Below, one piece after another: positions 24,330 to 33,559 of a stretch of DNA of 64,000 nucleotides. The translations under genes and the position numbers were made by a program. Origin of the DNA: Burkholderia guangdongensis (GTDB taxonomy: Bacteria; Pseudomonadota; Gammaproteobacteria; Burkholderiales; Burkholderiaceae); contig NZ_JACBNX010000018.1 in the NCBI RefSeq assembly GCF_013403875.1, positions 42,884 through 106,883 on the forward strand. The letters run 5' to 3'. Each line of letters begins with the position of its first letter. Position 1 is the first letter of the stretch. The notes under the pieces were generated by a model that was not told the origin of the DNA, did no database searches, and was given only the letters and a program-made list of their open reading frames with translations.

Positions 24330-25190
24330 GTGCTGATTCTCGTGGGAACACTCGTGACGCTGTTGTCCGTGTTCGGCGGCTATGCGCTGGCCGGCGGGCA
24401 TCTCGGCGCGCTGATTCAGCCGGTCGAGATCCTGATGATCGTCGGTGCGGGCTTCGGCGCGTTCATCATCGGCAATGGCATCAAGACGATCAAGGCGACC
24501 GCGCGCATGCTGCCGACGCTCTTCAAGGGCTCGAAATACTCGAAGGAACTGTACATGGAGCTGATGGGGCTCCTGTACGTGCTGCTCGCGAAGGCGCGCA
24601 AGGAAGGCACGCTCGCGCTCGAGTCCGACATCGACGATCCGTCGAAGAGCCCGATCTTCACGCAGCATCCGCGCATCCTGTCCGATCACCACATCGTCGA
24701 ATTCCTGACCGACTACCTGCGCCTGATGGTCAGCGGCAACATGAACGCGTTCGAGATCGAAAGCCTGATGGACGAGGAGATCGAGACGCACCACACCGAG
24801 GGCGAAGCGCCCGCGCACGCGCTGATGCGCGTCGGCGACGCGATGCCCGCGTTCGGGATCGTCGCGGCGGTGATGGGCGTCGTGCACACGATGGCGTCCG
24901 CCGACAAGCCGCCCGCGGTGCTCGGCGCGATGATCGCGTCGGCGCTCGTCGGCACGTTCCTCGGCATTCTGTTGTCGTACGGCCTGTTCGGCCCGCTCGC
25001 GAGCCTCGCGGAGCAGCGCGTCGCCGAGTCGACGAAGATGTTCCAGTGCATCAAGGTCACGATCCTCGCGACGCTGAACGGCTATGCGCCGGCGATCGCG
25101 GTCGAGTTCGGCCGCAAGGTGCTGTTCTCGACCGAGCGCCCGTCGTTCTCGGAGCTCGAAGAGCACGTGCGCCGCGTGAAGGCGCAGTGA
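24330..25190 (+). CDS. motA: Flagellar motor stator protein MotA
   Basis: Proton-channel stator subunit, 286 residues, four transmembrane helices. It starts VLILVGTLVTLLSVFGGYAL, standard for MotA, from a GTG with GAGGGA upstream (24318-24322). KARKEGTLALESDIDDP is the cytoplasmic loop with the conserved charged residues that face FliG, and AFGIVAAVMGVVHTM plus ALVGTFLGILLSYGLFGPLA are helices 3 and 4 with the conserved prolines nearby. It is followed after 13 bases by motB and so heads a motAB-che operon. Confidence 0.96.
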   Translation: MLILVGTLVTLLSVFGGYALAGGHLGALIQPVEILMIVGAGFGAFIIGNGIKTIKATARMLPTLFKGSKYSKELYMELMGLLYVLLAKARKEGTLALESDIDDPSKSPIFTQHPRILSDHHIVEFLTDYLRLMVSGNMNAFEIESLMDEEIETHHTEGEAPAHALMRVGDAMPAFGIVAAVMGVVHTMASADKPPAVLGAMIASALVGTFLGILLSYGLFGPLASLAEQRVAESTKMFQCIKVTILATLNGYAPAIAVEFGRKVLFSTERPSFSELEEHVRRVKAQ

Positions 25191-25203
25191 CGCGAGGCCG
25201 CCG

Positions 25204-26229
25204 ATGAGCAAGGACAAGGATCGCGCGATCGTCGTCAAGCGTGTGACGGCGGGCAAGAAGGGCCACCACGGCGGGGCGTGGAAGCTCGCGTACGCGGATT
25301 TCATGACCGCGATGATGGCGTTCTTCCTGCTGATGTGGCTGCTCGGCTCGGTGTCGACCGCGCAGCTCAAGGGGATCGCGGAATATTTCAACATGCCGCT
25401 GAAGGCCGCGCTGCTCGGCGGCGGCGACCGCAGCGCGACCGATTCGAGCGTGCTGCAGGGCGGCGGGCGCGACCTGACGAGCGCCGACGCGGGCACGACG
25501 CGCCGCACCGACGGCTCGACGAGCCTGGCCGACCGCCTCGCGAAGCAGAACGACGAGAACGCGCGCGCGCAGGCGCAGGGCGAGCTCGATCGCGTCGAGC
25601 GCGCGCGCTTGCACGACCTGCAGATCAAGCTGATCGCCGCGATCGACGCGAACCCGACGCTACGCCAGTTCCGCCAGCAGATCCGTATCGATTCGACGCT
25701 GATGGGGCTGCGCATCGAGATCGTCGATACGCAGAAGCGGCCGATGTTCGCGACGGCGAGTGACCAGGTCGAGCCGTACATGCGCGACATCCTGCGCGAG
25801 ATCGGCAACACGCTGAACGGCGTGCCGAACCGGATCATCGTGCAGGGGCATACGGACGCGGTGCAGTACGCGGCCGGCGAGCGCGGCTACAGCAACTGGG
25901 AGCTGTCGTCGGACCGAGCGAACGCGTCGCGCCGCGAGCTGGTCGCGGGCGGGATGGACGAAGCGAAGGTGCTGCGCGTGATCGGCCTCGCGTCGACGCA
26001 GAACCTGAACAAGGCCGACCCGCTCGACCCGGAGAACCGCCGCATCAGCGTGATCGTGCTGAACAGCCGGGCCGAGGCGGCGTTCACGCGCGACGACGCG
26101 ACGACGACGACGCTGTCGGCCGACGCCGCGGGCTCGCGGCAGTTCTCGGAGCAGCTCGGCGTCGCGCCGGGCGCCGGCCCGGTTGCGCCCGCAACGAGCG
26201 CGGCGGCTCCCCGCGCGGTCCAACCCTGA
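25204..26229 (+). CDS. motB: Flagellar motor stator protein MotB
   Basis: Second stator subunit, 341 residues. The single N-terminal membrane helix, in LAYADFMTAMMAFFLLMWLL, has the proton-carrying Asp32 at the E. coli position. A plug/linker region (about 50-150) follows, then the OmpA-like peptidoglycan-binding domain (about 180-285) with IIVQGHTDAVQY, NWELSSDRANASRREL and DPENRRISVIVL. A low-complexity tail rich in Ala/Thr ends the protein. It anchors the motor to the wall. Confidence 0.96.
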   Translation: MSKDKDRAIVVKRVTAGKKGHHGGAWKLAYADFMTAMMAFFLLMWLLGSVSTAQLKGIAEYFNMPLKAALLGGGDRSATDSSVLQGGGRDLTSADAGTTRRTDGSTSLADRLAKQNDENARAQAQGELDRVERARLHDLQIKLIAAIDANPTLRQFRQQIRIDSTLMGLRIEIVDTQKRPMFATASDQVEPYMRDILREIGNTLNGVPNRIIVQGHTDAVQYAAGERGYSNWELSSDRANASRRELVAGGMDEAKVLRVIGLASTQNLNKADPLDPENRRISVIVLNSRAEAAFTRDDATTTTLSADAAGSRQFSEQLGVAPGAGPVAPATSAAAPRAVQP

Positions 26230-26244
26230 CGCATTCAGACACCC

Positions 26245-26622
26245 ATGATCCGAACCATTCTCGCCATCGACGATTCCGCGACCATGCGCGCGCTTCTTCA
26301 GACGACGCTCGCGCAGGCGGGCTACGACGTGACGGTCGCGGCGGACGGCGATCGCGGCATCGAGGCGGCGTCGGTCACGCCATTCGACCTCGTGCTGACC
26401 GATCACAACATGCCGGGCAAGAGCGGCCTCGAGGTGATCGCGGCGCTGCGCGCATGGCCGCCGTACCAGGCGACGCCGATTCTCGTGCTGACGACCGAGA
26501 GCGGCGACGCGTTCAAGACGGCCGCGCGCGACGCGGGCGCAACGGGCTGGATCGCGAAGCCGATCGCGCCGGACATGCTGACGGAGCTGGTCGCGTCGCT
26601 GTCCGCGCAGACGGCATCCTGA
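26245..26622 (+). CDS. CheY-type single-domain response regulator (first copy)
   Basis: Stand-alone receiver of 125 residues between motB and cheA. Acidic pair Asp9/Asp10, phospho-acceptor Asp53 in VLTDHNMPG, Thr83 in VLTTES and Lys105 in GWIAKPI are all in place, so it should be phosphorylated by CheA. It is less like enteric CheY than the second copy at 34757 and may act as a phosphate sink or a receiver with another target (often called CheY1). Confidence 0.9.
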   Translation: MIRTILAIDDSATMRALLQTTLAQAGYDVTVAADGDRGIEAASVTPFDLVLTDHNMPGKSGLEVIAALRAWPPYQATPILVLTTESGDAFKTAARDAGATGWIAKPIAPDMLTELVASLSAQTAS

Positions 26623-26654
26623 ATCGAATGCGACGAATTCATCGGTGACCCGGC

Positions 26655-29036
26655 ATGACTCTCGACATCACTCAGTTCTATCAGACCTTCTTCGACGAGG
26701 CGGACGAGCTGCTCGCGCAGATGGAGCAACTGCTCCTGAACCTCGACGTCGGCGCGCCCGACCCCGAGGATCTCGCGGCGATCTTCCGCGCCGCGCATTC
26801 GATCAAGGGCGGCGCCGCGACGTTCGGCTTTTCGGCGCTGACCGAGACCACACACATCCTCGAATCGCTGCTCGACCGCGCGCGCAACCGTGAGCTGACG
26901 CTGACGAAGCGGATGGTCGACGCGTTCCTCGAAACGAAGGACGTGCTGTCCGAGCAACTCGCCGACTATCGCGCGAGCACCGAGCCGGACGCGGCGGCCG
27001 CCGCCGCGATCTGCGCGACGCTCGAGCGGCTCGGGGCCGAGAGCGGGGACGCGGGGGCGTCGACCGCCGGGGTGGCCGAGGCGGTCGCGCCGACGGCGCA
27101 GGCGGTATCGGCCGCGCCGGGCATGCCGGCTGCCGCCGGGCTGTTTTCGGCCGACGTTGCCGGCGCGCCGGCGCTGGCGTCCGCATCGGCATATACGACG
27201 GGCGGTGCGACGGGCGGCGTGACGGGCAGCGCGGCGGACGGCGCGCCCGACCACGTCGTCGAGCAGGCGCTCGAAGCAGCGCATCCGCCGGCCGATGGCG
27301 GTGACGGCCCGCACCTGCGGATCACGCTCTCCGGCGTCGACGAGAAGGATCAGGCGCTGCTGACCGAGGAGCTCGGCAATCTGGGCGAGATCGTCGGCCG
27401 TGCGAAGGACGGCGGCGACCTGACGCTGTGGCTCGAATCGGACGTGTCGGCGGACGACATCGTCGCGGTCTGCTGCTTCGTGATCGACGCGAGCCAGATT
27501 CGCGTCAGTCGCGGCGCCGCGCCGGGCGAGCAGGCCGCGCGGACGGAGGCCGAGGCCGCGACGCAGGCGGCGTCGCATCCGGCGGATCTGCCGCCGGCGT
27601 CCGCCGCGCAGCCGACCCCGTCCACTGCCGCACAATCCGCCGTCCGCCCGGACGTGCCACAACCCGCGCCGGCCATGTCCGCCGACGTTTCGCCGGCCGT
27701 GCCCGCCGCCGCGCAGCCGACCCCATCCACCGCCACACAGCCGCCCCCGCCCGCCCACGACGACCGCCGTGCGCGCCCGGCCGCCGCGGCCGGGGCGAAC
27801 GGCGAAGGCGGCTCGATCCGCGTCGGCGTCGAGAAGGTCGACCAGCTGATCAACCTCGTCGGCGAGCTCGTGATCACGCAGGCGATGCTCGCGCAGACCG
27901 CGAGCACGCTCGACCCCGCGCTGCACGACCGCCTGTTCAACGGGATGGCGCAGCTCGAGCGCAACGCGCGCGACCTGCAGGAAGCGGTGATGTCGATCCG
28001 GATGATGCCGATGGACTACGTGTTCAGCCGCTTCCCACGCGTCGTGCGCGATCTCGCCGGCAAACTCGGCAAGGAAGTCGAGCTCGTCACGTTCGGCCAG
28101 GCGACCGAGCTCGACAAGAGCCTGATCGAGCGGATCATCGATCCGCTCACGCACCTCGTGCGCAACAGCCTCGACCACGGGATCGAGACCATCGAGAAGC
28201 GGCGCGCGGCCGGCAAGGCGCCGGTCGGCCAGCTCGTGCTGTCGGCCGCGCATCACGGCGGCAACATCGTGATCGAGGTCAGCGACGACGGCGCGGGCCT
28301 GAACCGCGAGCGGATCCTCGCGAAGGCCGCGAAGCAGGGGATGCACGTGTCCGAGAACATCGCGGACGAAGACGTGTGGAACCTGATCTTCGAGCCCGGC
28401 TTCTCGACCGCCGAGACCGTGACCGACGTGTCGGGCCGCGGCGTCGGGATGGACGTCGTGAAGCGCAACATCCAGTCGATGGGCGGGCACGTCGAGATCG
28501 CGTCGCAGGCCGGCCGCGGCACGACGACGCGCATCATGCTGCCGCTCACGCTCGCGATCCTCGACGGGATGTCGGTGAAGGTCGGCCGCGAAATTTTCAT
28601 CCTGCCGCTGAACTTCGTGATGGAGTCGCTGCAGCCGAGCGCCGACGACATCTACACGGTCGGCAACGGCGAGCGCGTCGTGCGCGTGCGCGGCGAATAC
28701 CTGCCGCTCGTCGCGCTGCACGGCGTGTTCTCGGTCGACGACGCGCGCACCGATCCGACGCAGGGGATCGTCACGATCATGGAGACCGAGGGCCGCCGCT
28801 TCGCGATGCTGATCGACGAGCTCGTCGGCCAGCAGCAGGTCGTCGTGAAGAACCTCGAAACGAACTATCGCAAGGTGCACGGCATCTCGGCCGCGACGAT
28901 TCTCGGCGACGGCAGCGTCGCGCTGATCGTCGACGTCGCCGCGCTGAACCGCGACGCCCGCGCGACGCACGGTGCGCATCCGCGTGCCGTACGCCCCGAA
29001 GGAAGTGCCCTTGGGGCACAGGCCGCCCTTTCCTGA
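26655..29036 (+). CDS. cheA: Chemotaxis sensor histidine kinase CheA
   Basis: Kinase of 793 residues that passes phosphate to CheY and CheB. HPt/P1 has His48 in IFRAAHSIKGGAATFGF. An Ala-rich linker (about 125-200) leads to a P2-like CheY/CheB-binding region (about 215-290, RITLSGVDEKDQALL). A second low-complexity Ala/Pro linker (about 290-385) precedes P3 dimerisation (VEKVDQLINLVGELVITQAM), P4 ATPase (N box HLVRNSLDHGIE, G boxes DDGAGLN and SGRGVGMDVVK) and a C-terminal CheW-like P5 domain. The linkers are longer than in E. coli CheA (654 residues). It is followed by cheW. Confidence 0.97.
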   Translation: MTLDITQFYQTFFDEADELLAQMEQLLLNLDVGAPDPEDLAAIFRAAHSIKGGAATFGFSALTETTHILESLLDRARNRELTLTKRMVDAFLETKDVLSEQLADYRASTEPDAAAAAAICATLERLGAESGDAGASTAGVAEAVAPTAQAVSAAPGMPAAAGLFSADVAGAPALASASAYTTGGATGGVTGSAADGAPDHVVEQALEAAHPPADGGDGPHLRITLSGVDEKDQALLTEELGNLGEIVGRAKDGGDLTLWLESDVSADDIVAVCCFVIDASQIRVSRGAAPGEQAARTEAEAATQAASHPADLPPASAAQPTPSTAAQSAVRPDVPQPAPAMSADVSPAVPAAAQPTPSTATQPPPPAHDDRRARPAAAAGANGEGGSIRVGVEKVDQLINLVGELVITQAMLAQTASTLDPALHDRLFNGMAQLERNARDLQEAVMSIRMMPMDYVFSRFPRVVRDLAGKLGKEVELVTFGQATELDKSLIERIIDPLTHLVRNSLDHGIETIEKRRAAGKAPVGQLVLSAAHHGGNIVIEVSDDGAGLNRERILAKAAKQGMHVSENIADEDVWNLIFEPGFSTAETVTDVSGRGVGMDVVKRNIQSMGGHVEIASQAGRGTTTRIMLPLTLAILDGMSVKVGREIFILPLNFVMESLQPSADDIYTVGNGERVVRVRGEYLPLVALHGVFSVDDARTDPTQGIVTIMETEGRRFAMLIDELVGQQQVVVKNLETNYRKVHGISAATILGDGSVALIVDVAALNRDARATHGAHPRAVRPEGSALGAQAALS

Positions 29037-29069
29037 TTCACGCCATTCATCATCCGACTGGAGGCAACC

Positions 29070-29603
29070 ATGTCTGCAGAAGTCCAACTGATCCATCCGG
29101 CGGCCGCGCAAGCGGCGCCCGTGCGCCGCGACGCCGGGCACGGCGACGCGGCGGGCCAGGAGTTCCTCGTGTTCACGCTCGGCGACGAGGAGTACGGCAT
29201 CGACATCCTGAAGGTGCAGGAGATCCGCGGCTACGACAGCGTCACGCGGATCGCGAACGCGCCCGCGTTCATCAAGGGCGTGATCAACCTGCGCGGGATC
29301 ATCGTGCCGATCGTCGACATGCGGATCAAGTTCAATCTCGGCCGCGTCGACTACGACCACCAGACGGTCGTGATCATCCTGAACGTCGCGCATCGCGTGG
29401 TGGGGATGGTCGTCGACGGCGTGTCGGACGTGCTCACGCTCGGCACCGAGCAGATCATGCCCGCGCCCGAGTTCGGCGCGACGCTGACGACCGAGTATCT
29501 GACGGGCCTCGGCACCGTCGACGGCCGGATGCTGATCCTGATGGACATCGAAAAGCTGATGTCGAGCCAGGAGATGGCGCTGATCGACGCGGTCGGCGCA
29601 TAA
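29070..29603 (+). CDS. cheW: Chemotaxis coupling protein CheW
   Basis: Adaptor that links receptors to CheA; 177 residues. The CheW fold spans about residues 28-170, with FLVFTLGDEEYGIDILKVQE, SVTRIANAPAFIKGVINLRG, and IVPIVDMRIKFNL. The N-terminal 27 residues form a flexible Ala-rich lead. AAGTCC-poor upstream sequence has GGAGG at 29060-29064 giving a strong ribosome binding site for ATG 29070. Confidence 0.96.
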   Translation: MSAEVQLIHPAAAQAAPVRRDAGHGDAAGQEFLVFTLGDEEYGIDILKVQEIRGYDSVTRIANAPAFIKGVINLRGIIVPIVDMRIKFNLGRVDYDHQTVVIILNVAHRVVGMVVDGVSDVLTLGTEQIMPAPEFGATLTTEYLTGLGTVDGRMLILMDIEKLMSSQEMALIDAVGA

Positions 29604-29639
29604 GCGGCCGCGACAAGGAAGGACGGAGGAGAACCCGCA

Positions 29640-31721
29640 ATGCTGAAAAACTGGTCGGTCCGCACGACGCTCGCGTCCGCCGGACTCATTCTCGTGTGTC
29701 TCGCCATGATGCTCGGCGGCCTCGGCCTGTTCGCGCTGAATCGCGCGAGCCGCTCGCTAGACGCGAACGCGCACGTCGATCTGCCCGCGATCCGCGCGCT
29801 CGACAATGCGTCGGCGTATCTGCTGAGCGCACGCGTGCTCGTCGAGCGCGCGCGTGCACTGACCGAGGCGGGCGACTTCGACGGCGGGGAAAAGGTGCTG
29901 GTGCTCGCGGAAAGCCTGCGCGACCGGGGCGTGAAGCAGTGGCAAACGTTCCAGGCGATTCCGAACGCGGATGTCGAGCCGGCGCTCGTCCAGACGCTCG
30001 GCGCGCGCTTCACGGCGATCGTCAACGACGGCCTCGGGCCGGAAATCGCGGCGGTGCGCGACAAGGACATGGCGGCCTATCACCAGGTCGCGGACACGAA
30101 GATCAGCCCGATGTTCGCCGCATACAGCGGGGCGACCGACGACGTCGCCAATGCGCTGGAGAAGAGCGCCGATGCACGCTATGCGTCGACGCGCGCGCGC
30201 AGCGAGCTGATGACCGTGCTGATCGCCGTCGGCATGGGGCTCGCGGTGGTGCTCGTCGTCGCGATGCAACTGCTGATGCGCCGGCTGATCGTGCGGCCGC
30301 TCGTGACCGCGATCGCGCACTGCGAGCGGATCGCGGCGGGCGATCTGACCGTGCCGGTGAAGGTGCTGACGAACAACGAGATCGGCCGGCTGTTCGCGGG
30401 CCTGCAGCGGATGCACGTCGCACTGACGTCGATGGTGCAGGCCGTGCATCGCGGTTCCGAATCGATCGACGTCGGCGCGCACGAGATCGCGGCCGGCAAC
30501 ATCGACCTGTCGCAGCGCACCGAGGAGCAGGCCGCATCGCTGCAGGAAACGGCCGCGAGCATGGAGCAGCTGACCGGCACCGTGCGCCAGAACGCGGAGA
30601 ACGCGCGGCAGGCGAGCCAGCTCGCGGTCAACGCGTCGGACATCGCGCTCACGGGCGGGCGCGTGGTCGGCGAGGTGGTCACGACGATGCAGGACATCGC
30701 GGGGAGCTCGGGCAAGGTCGTCGACATCATCGGCACGATCGAGGGCATCGCGTTCCAGACGAACATCCTCGCGCTGAACGCGGCCGTCGAGGCGGCGCGC
30801 GCGGGCGAGCAGGGGCGCGGCTTCGCGGTCGTCGCGGGCGAGGTGCGCTCGCTCGCGCAGCGCAGCGCGGCCGCCGCGAAGGAGATCAAGCAGCTGATCG
30901 GCGATTCGGTGGACAAGGTGCAGAGCGGCGCGTCGCTCGTCGCGCGCGCCGGTTCGACGATGGACGAGATCGTGCAGGCGGTGCGCCGCGTGACCGACAT
31001 CATGGGCGAGATCAGCGCCGCGTCCGACGAGCAGTCGACCGGCATCGAGCAGGTCAACCGCGCGGTCGGGCAGATGGATTCGGTCACGCAGCAGAACGCG
31101 GCGCTCGTCGAGCAGGCGGCGGCCGCGGCCGCGTCGCTCGAGGAGCAGACGCGGCAGTTGAAGGCGGTCGTGTCGGGCTGGCGCGTGGCCGGCGGGATCG
31201 CGCAGACGGTGGTGACGACGCGCGGTGCCGGCGAGCCGGCGATCGCGCGCGGGACGGCGGCCGTGTCGCGTGCGTCCGCTGGGTCTGTCGCGTCCGGTGC
31301 GTTCAGTGCGTTCGGTGCGTCTGTTGCGTCCGGTGCGTCTGTTGCGTCCGGTGCGTCCGGTGCGTCCGGTGCGTCTGTTGCGCCGGCCGTGTCCGCCGCG
31401 CAGGCGATGCCGGCGGCCAAGCGCGCGAGCGATGAAGCGAAGGGGGCGTCCGTGGCGGCGCCGGCGTCTACGCACGTACCGGCACCGGCGTCCGCTTCCG
31501 CAGCCACTTTCGCATCCGCTTCCGCGTTCGCAGCGCCAGCGCCCGCCGCATCGTCCGCGCCGCGCGCGGCCGCGAAGCGCGCGCCCGCCGCTGTCGCCAA
31601 ACCGGTGTCGCCGGCCGCCGCATCGGCGAGCGCGAAGCCCGCGCTCGTGCGTCCCGCGCTCGCGGCCGAGCCGAAGCCGGCGCTCGCGGGCACGTCCGAC
31701 GACGACTGGGAGACCTTCTAA
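29640..31721 (+). CDS. Methyl-accepting chemotaxis protein (Tar-like, WETF tether)
   Basis: Transmembrane chemoreceptor of 693 residues. Helix 1 is near residues 12-32, a Tar/TarH-type four-helix periplasmic sensor (about 33-190), helix 2 at about 190-215, then HAMP (RRLIVRPLVTAIAHCERIAA) and the long signalling coiled coil. The tip sequence IEGIAFQTNILALNAAVEAARAG is intact, as are glutamate/glutamine methylation segments such as RTEEQAASLQETAASMEQL. The C-terminal 170 residues are low-complexity Ala/Ser/Pro with 9-bp DNA repeats and end in DDDWETF, the CheR/CheB docking pentapeptide. Ligand cannot be predicted; enteric relatives bind aspartate or serine. Confidence 0.95.
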   Translation: MLKNWSVRTTLASAGLILVCLAMMLGGLGLFALNRASRSLDANAHVDLPAIRALDNASAYLLSARVLVERARALTEAGDFDGGEKVLVLAESLRDRGVKQWQTFQAIPNADVEPALVQTLGARFTAIVNDGLGPEIAAVRDKDMAAYHQVADTKISPMFAAYSGATDDVANALEKSADARYASTRARSELMTVLIAVGMGLAVVLVVAMQLLMRRLIVRPLVTAIAHCERIAAGDLTVPVKVLTNNEIGRLFAGLQRMHVALTSMVQAVHRGSESIDVGAHEIAAGNIDLSQRTEEQAASLQETAASMEQLTGTVRQNAENARQASQLAVNASDIALTGGRVVGEVVTTMQDIAGSSGKVVDIIGTIEGIAFQTNILALNAAVEAARAGEQGRGFAVVAGEVRSLAQRSAAAAKEIKQLIGDSVDKVQSGASLVARAGSTMDEIVQAVRRVTDIMGEISAASDEQSTGIEQVNRAVGQMDSVTQQNAALVEQAAAAAASLEEQTRQLKAVVSGWRVAGGIAQTVVTTRGAGEPAIARGTAAVSRASAGSVASGAFSAFGASVASGASVASGASGASGASVAPAVSAAQAMPAAKRASDEAKGASVAAPASTHVPAPASASAATFASASAFAAPAPAASSAPRAAAKRAPAAVAKPVSPAAASASAKPALVRPALAAEPKPALAGTSDDDWETF
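31282..31392 (+). repeat. 9-bp tandem repeats in the MCP tether
   Basis: The unit TCCGGTGCG (with TCTGTTGCG and TTCAGTGCG variants) repeats about ten times in frame and encodes S-G-A / S-V-A tripeptides in the flexible tail just before the WETF tether. Copy-number change would alter tail length without a frameshift. Confidence 0.75.
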
Positions 31722-31724
31722 GCC

Positions 31725-32741
31725 ATGACGACCGTGCGCGCGCCGCTTCGTGCCGAGTCCCCGGATGCGTCGCCGCGCCCGGGCGAGCCGGGGCGCGACT
31801 TCGCGTTCACGACCGCCGATTTCGCGCGGATCCGCACGCTGATCCATCGCCGCGCGGGGATCTCGCTGTCCGACCACAAGCGCGACATGGCGTACAGCCG
31901 GCTCGCGCGGCGCTTGCGCGCGCTCGGGCTCGACACGTTCCGCGACTACCTCGACCTGCTCGAGCGCGACGACGATCCGGTCGAGTGGGAGGCGTTCACG
32001 AACGCGCTGACGACGAACCTGACCGCGTTCTTCCGCGAGGCGCACCACTTCCCGATCCTCGCGGAGTTCGCGAAGCGGCGCGACGTGCCGCTGTCGGTGT
32101 GGTGCTCGGCCGCGTCGACGGGCGAGGAGCCGTACTCGATCGCGATCACGCTGATCGAGGCGCTCGGCGCGCACGCGTCGCGCGGCGCGACGATTCTCGC
32201 GACCGATCTCGACACGCAGGTGCTCGCGAAGGCCGAGGCCGGCATCTACACGTTCGACCAGGTCAAGCACCTGTCGCCGGAGCGGCTGAAGCGCTTCTTC
32301 CTGCGGGGCACGGGCGCGCAGGCGGGGCGCGTGAAGGTGCGCCCGGAGCTGCGCGCGATGATCCGCTTCGAGCAGCTGAACCTGACCGACGCGGACTACC
32401 GGATCGCGCAGCCGTTCGATGCGATCTTCTGCCGCAACGTGATGATCTATTTCGACAAGCCGACGCAGGCGCAGGTGCTTGCGCGCTTCGAGCCGCTCGT
32501 GAAGCCGGGCGGGCTGCTGTTCGCCGGCCATTCGGAGAACTTCTCGTACGTGACGCAGGCGTTCCGGCTGCGCGGGCAGACGGTCTACGAGCGCGCGCGC
32601 GACGGCGCGGGCGGCGCCTCCGGGGTCTCCGGGGCCTCCAGTGCTCGCGGTTCGATCGCCGGCGGCGTGCGCGCGCCGGCCGCGCCGGGTGGCCGGACTC
32701 CCCCGCATCCGCACGTGCCGGCCCGCGAGGATCGCCGATGA
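31725..32741 (+). CDS. cheR: Chemotaxis protein methyltransferase CheR
   Basis: S-adenosylmethionine-dependent methyltransferase that methylates receptor glutamates; 338 residues. The N-terminal helical domain has IRTLIHRRAGISLSDHKRDM, the SAM domain has FTNALTTNLTAFFREAHHF, SVWCSAASTGEEPYSIAITL, and ILATDLDTQVLAKAEAGIY, and the beta-subdomain that binds WETF tethers is present before FDAIFCRNVMIYFDKPTQAQ. A Gly/Ala/Pro tail of about 50 residues is extra. It begins 3 bases after the mcp stop and its own stop overlaps the cheD start (ATGA). Confidence 0.96.
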   Translation: MTTVRAPLRAESPDASPRPGEPGRDFAFTTADFARIRTLIHRRAGISLSDHKRDMAYSRLARRLRALGLDTFRDYLDLLERDDDPVEWEAFTNALTTNLTAFFREAHHFPILAEFAKRRDVPLSVWCSAASTGEEPYSIAITLIEALGAHASRGATILATDLDTQVLAKAEAGIYTFDQVKHLSPERLKRFFLRGTGAQAGRVKVRPELRAMIRFEQLNLTDADYRIAQPFDAIFCRNVMIYFDKPTQAQVLARFEPLVKPGGLLFAGHSENFSYVTQAFRLRGQTVYERARDGAGGASGVSGASSARGSIAGGVRAPAAPGGRTPPHPHVPAREDRR

Positions 32742-33559
32742 GCACGCTGCCGATCGCGACGACCCGCTACTTCGACAACCATTTCGGCCTGCCCGGCGTG
32801 AAGCTGTTGCCGAACGAGTTCTATACGACGGGTGACGAGATCGTGCTGATGACGGTGCTTGGCTCGTGCGTCGCCGCGTGCCTGCACGATCCGATTGCAC
32901 GCATCGGCGGGATGAACCATTTCATGCTGCCCGACGACGGCGCGGACGCCGCGCCGGGCGCGTCCGCGTCCGATTCGATGCGCTACGGCGCATACGCGAT
33001 GGAGGTGCTGATCAACGAGTTGATCAAGGCAGGCGGCCGGCGCGAGCGCTTCGAGGCGAAGGTGTTCGGCGGCGCGGCGGTGCTGGCCGGGATGACGACG
33101 ATCAACATCGGCGATCGCAACGCGGAGTTCGTGCGCCGCTATCTGGCGCTCGAGCGGATCCGCATCACGGCCGAGGATCTGCAGGACGTGCATCCGCGCA
33201 AGGTTGCGTATATGCCGCACACGGGCCGCGCGATGGTGAAGAAGCTGAAGCTGCAGGTGCCCGGCGTGGCCGTGCGCGAGGCCGCGCTCGCCCGCGACGA
33301 GGCGCGCGCCGCGCGGGAGCGGCCGAGCGTCGAGCTGTTCTCGCCACGGGCGCCGGCGCCGCGCGCGGCCGCGCGGATCGAGCTGTTCGGTGCGGCCGGT
33401 GTGGGTGTGGCCGGCGTAGGTGCGATTGGCGCAGGCGCGACCGCCGTAGGTGCGACGAGCGCTGGCGCGACGAGCGTAGGCGCGACCGGCTCAGGCGCGA
33501 CCAGCCTGAGCGCGCCCGCCGCGCCCAGGAGCGTCACAAGACAACGGGGGGAGTCGTGA
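32738..33559 (+). CDS. cheD: Chemoreceptor glutamine deamidase CheD
   Basis: Deamidase of 273 residues that converts receptor Gln to Glu. The catalytic Cys44 is in TVLGSCVAACLHD and the catalytic His61 in GGMNHFMLP, both in the standard CheD spacing; VFGGAAVLAGM and NIGDRNAEFV follow. The enzyme domain ends near residue 205. A C-terminal extension of about 65 residues is low-complexity with G-A-T-[SA]-x repeats, absent from typical CheD (about 160-200 residues). ATG 32738 overlaps the cheR stop. Confidence 0.95.
   Translation: MSTLPIATTRYFDNHFGLPGVKLLPNEFYTTGDEIVLMTVLGSCVAACLHDPIARIGGMNHFMLPDDGADAAPGASASDSMRYGAYAMEVLINELIKAGGRRERFEAKVFGGAAVLAGMTTINIGDRNAEFVRRYLALERIRITAEDLQDVHPRKVAYMPHTGRAMVKKLKLQVPGVAVREAALARDEARAARERPSVELFSPRAPAPRAAARIELFGAAGVGVAGVGAIGAGATAVGATSAGATSVGATGSGATSLSAPAAPRSVTRQRGES
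33395..33525 (+). repeat. 15-bp-based tandem repeat in the CheD tail
   Basis: In-frame units such as GTAGGTGCGA, GCGCAGGCGCGACC and GTAGGCGCGACC recur with about 15-base spacing, coding for V-G-A-T-x / A-G-A-T-S. Copies are imperfect. It is outside the enzyme domain. Confidence 0.65.

Noticed and set aside
26403..29393. A 996-codon minus-strand frame opposite cheA
   Set aside because: cheA is unmistakable on the plus strand; the antisense frame is a GC shadow.
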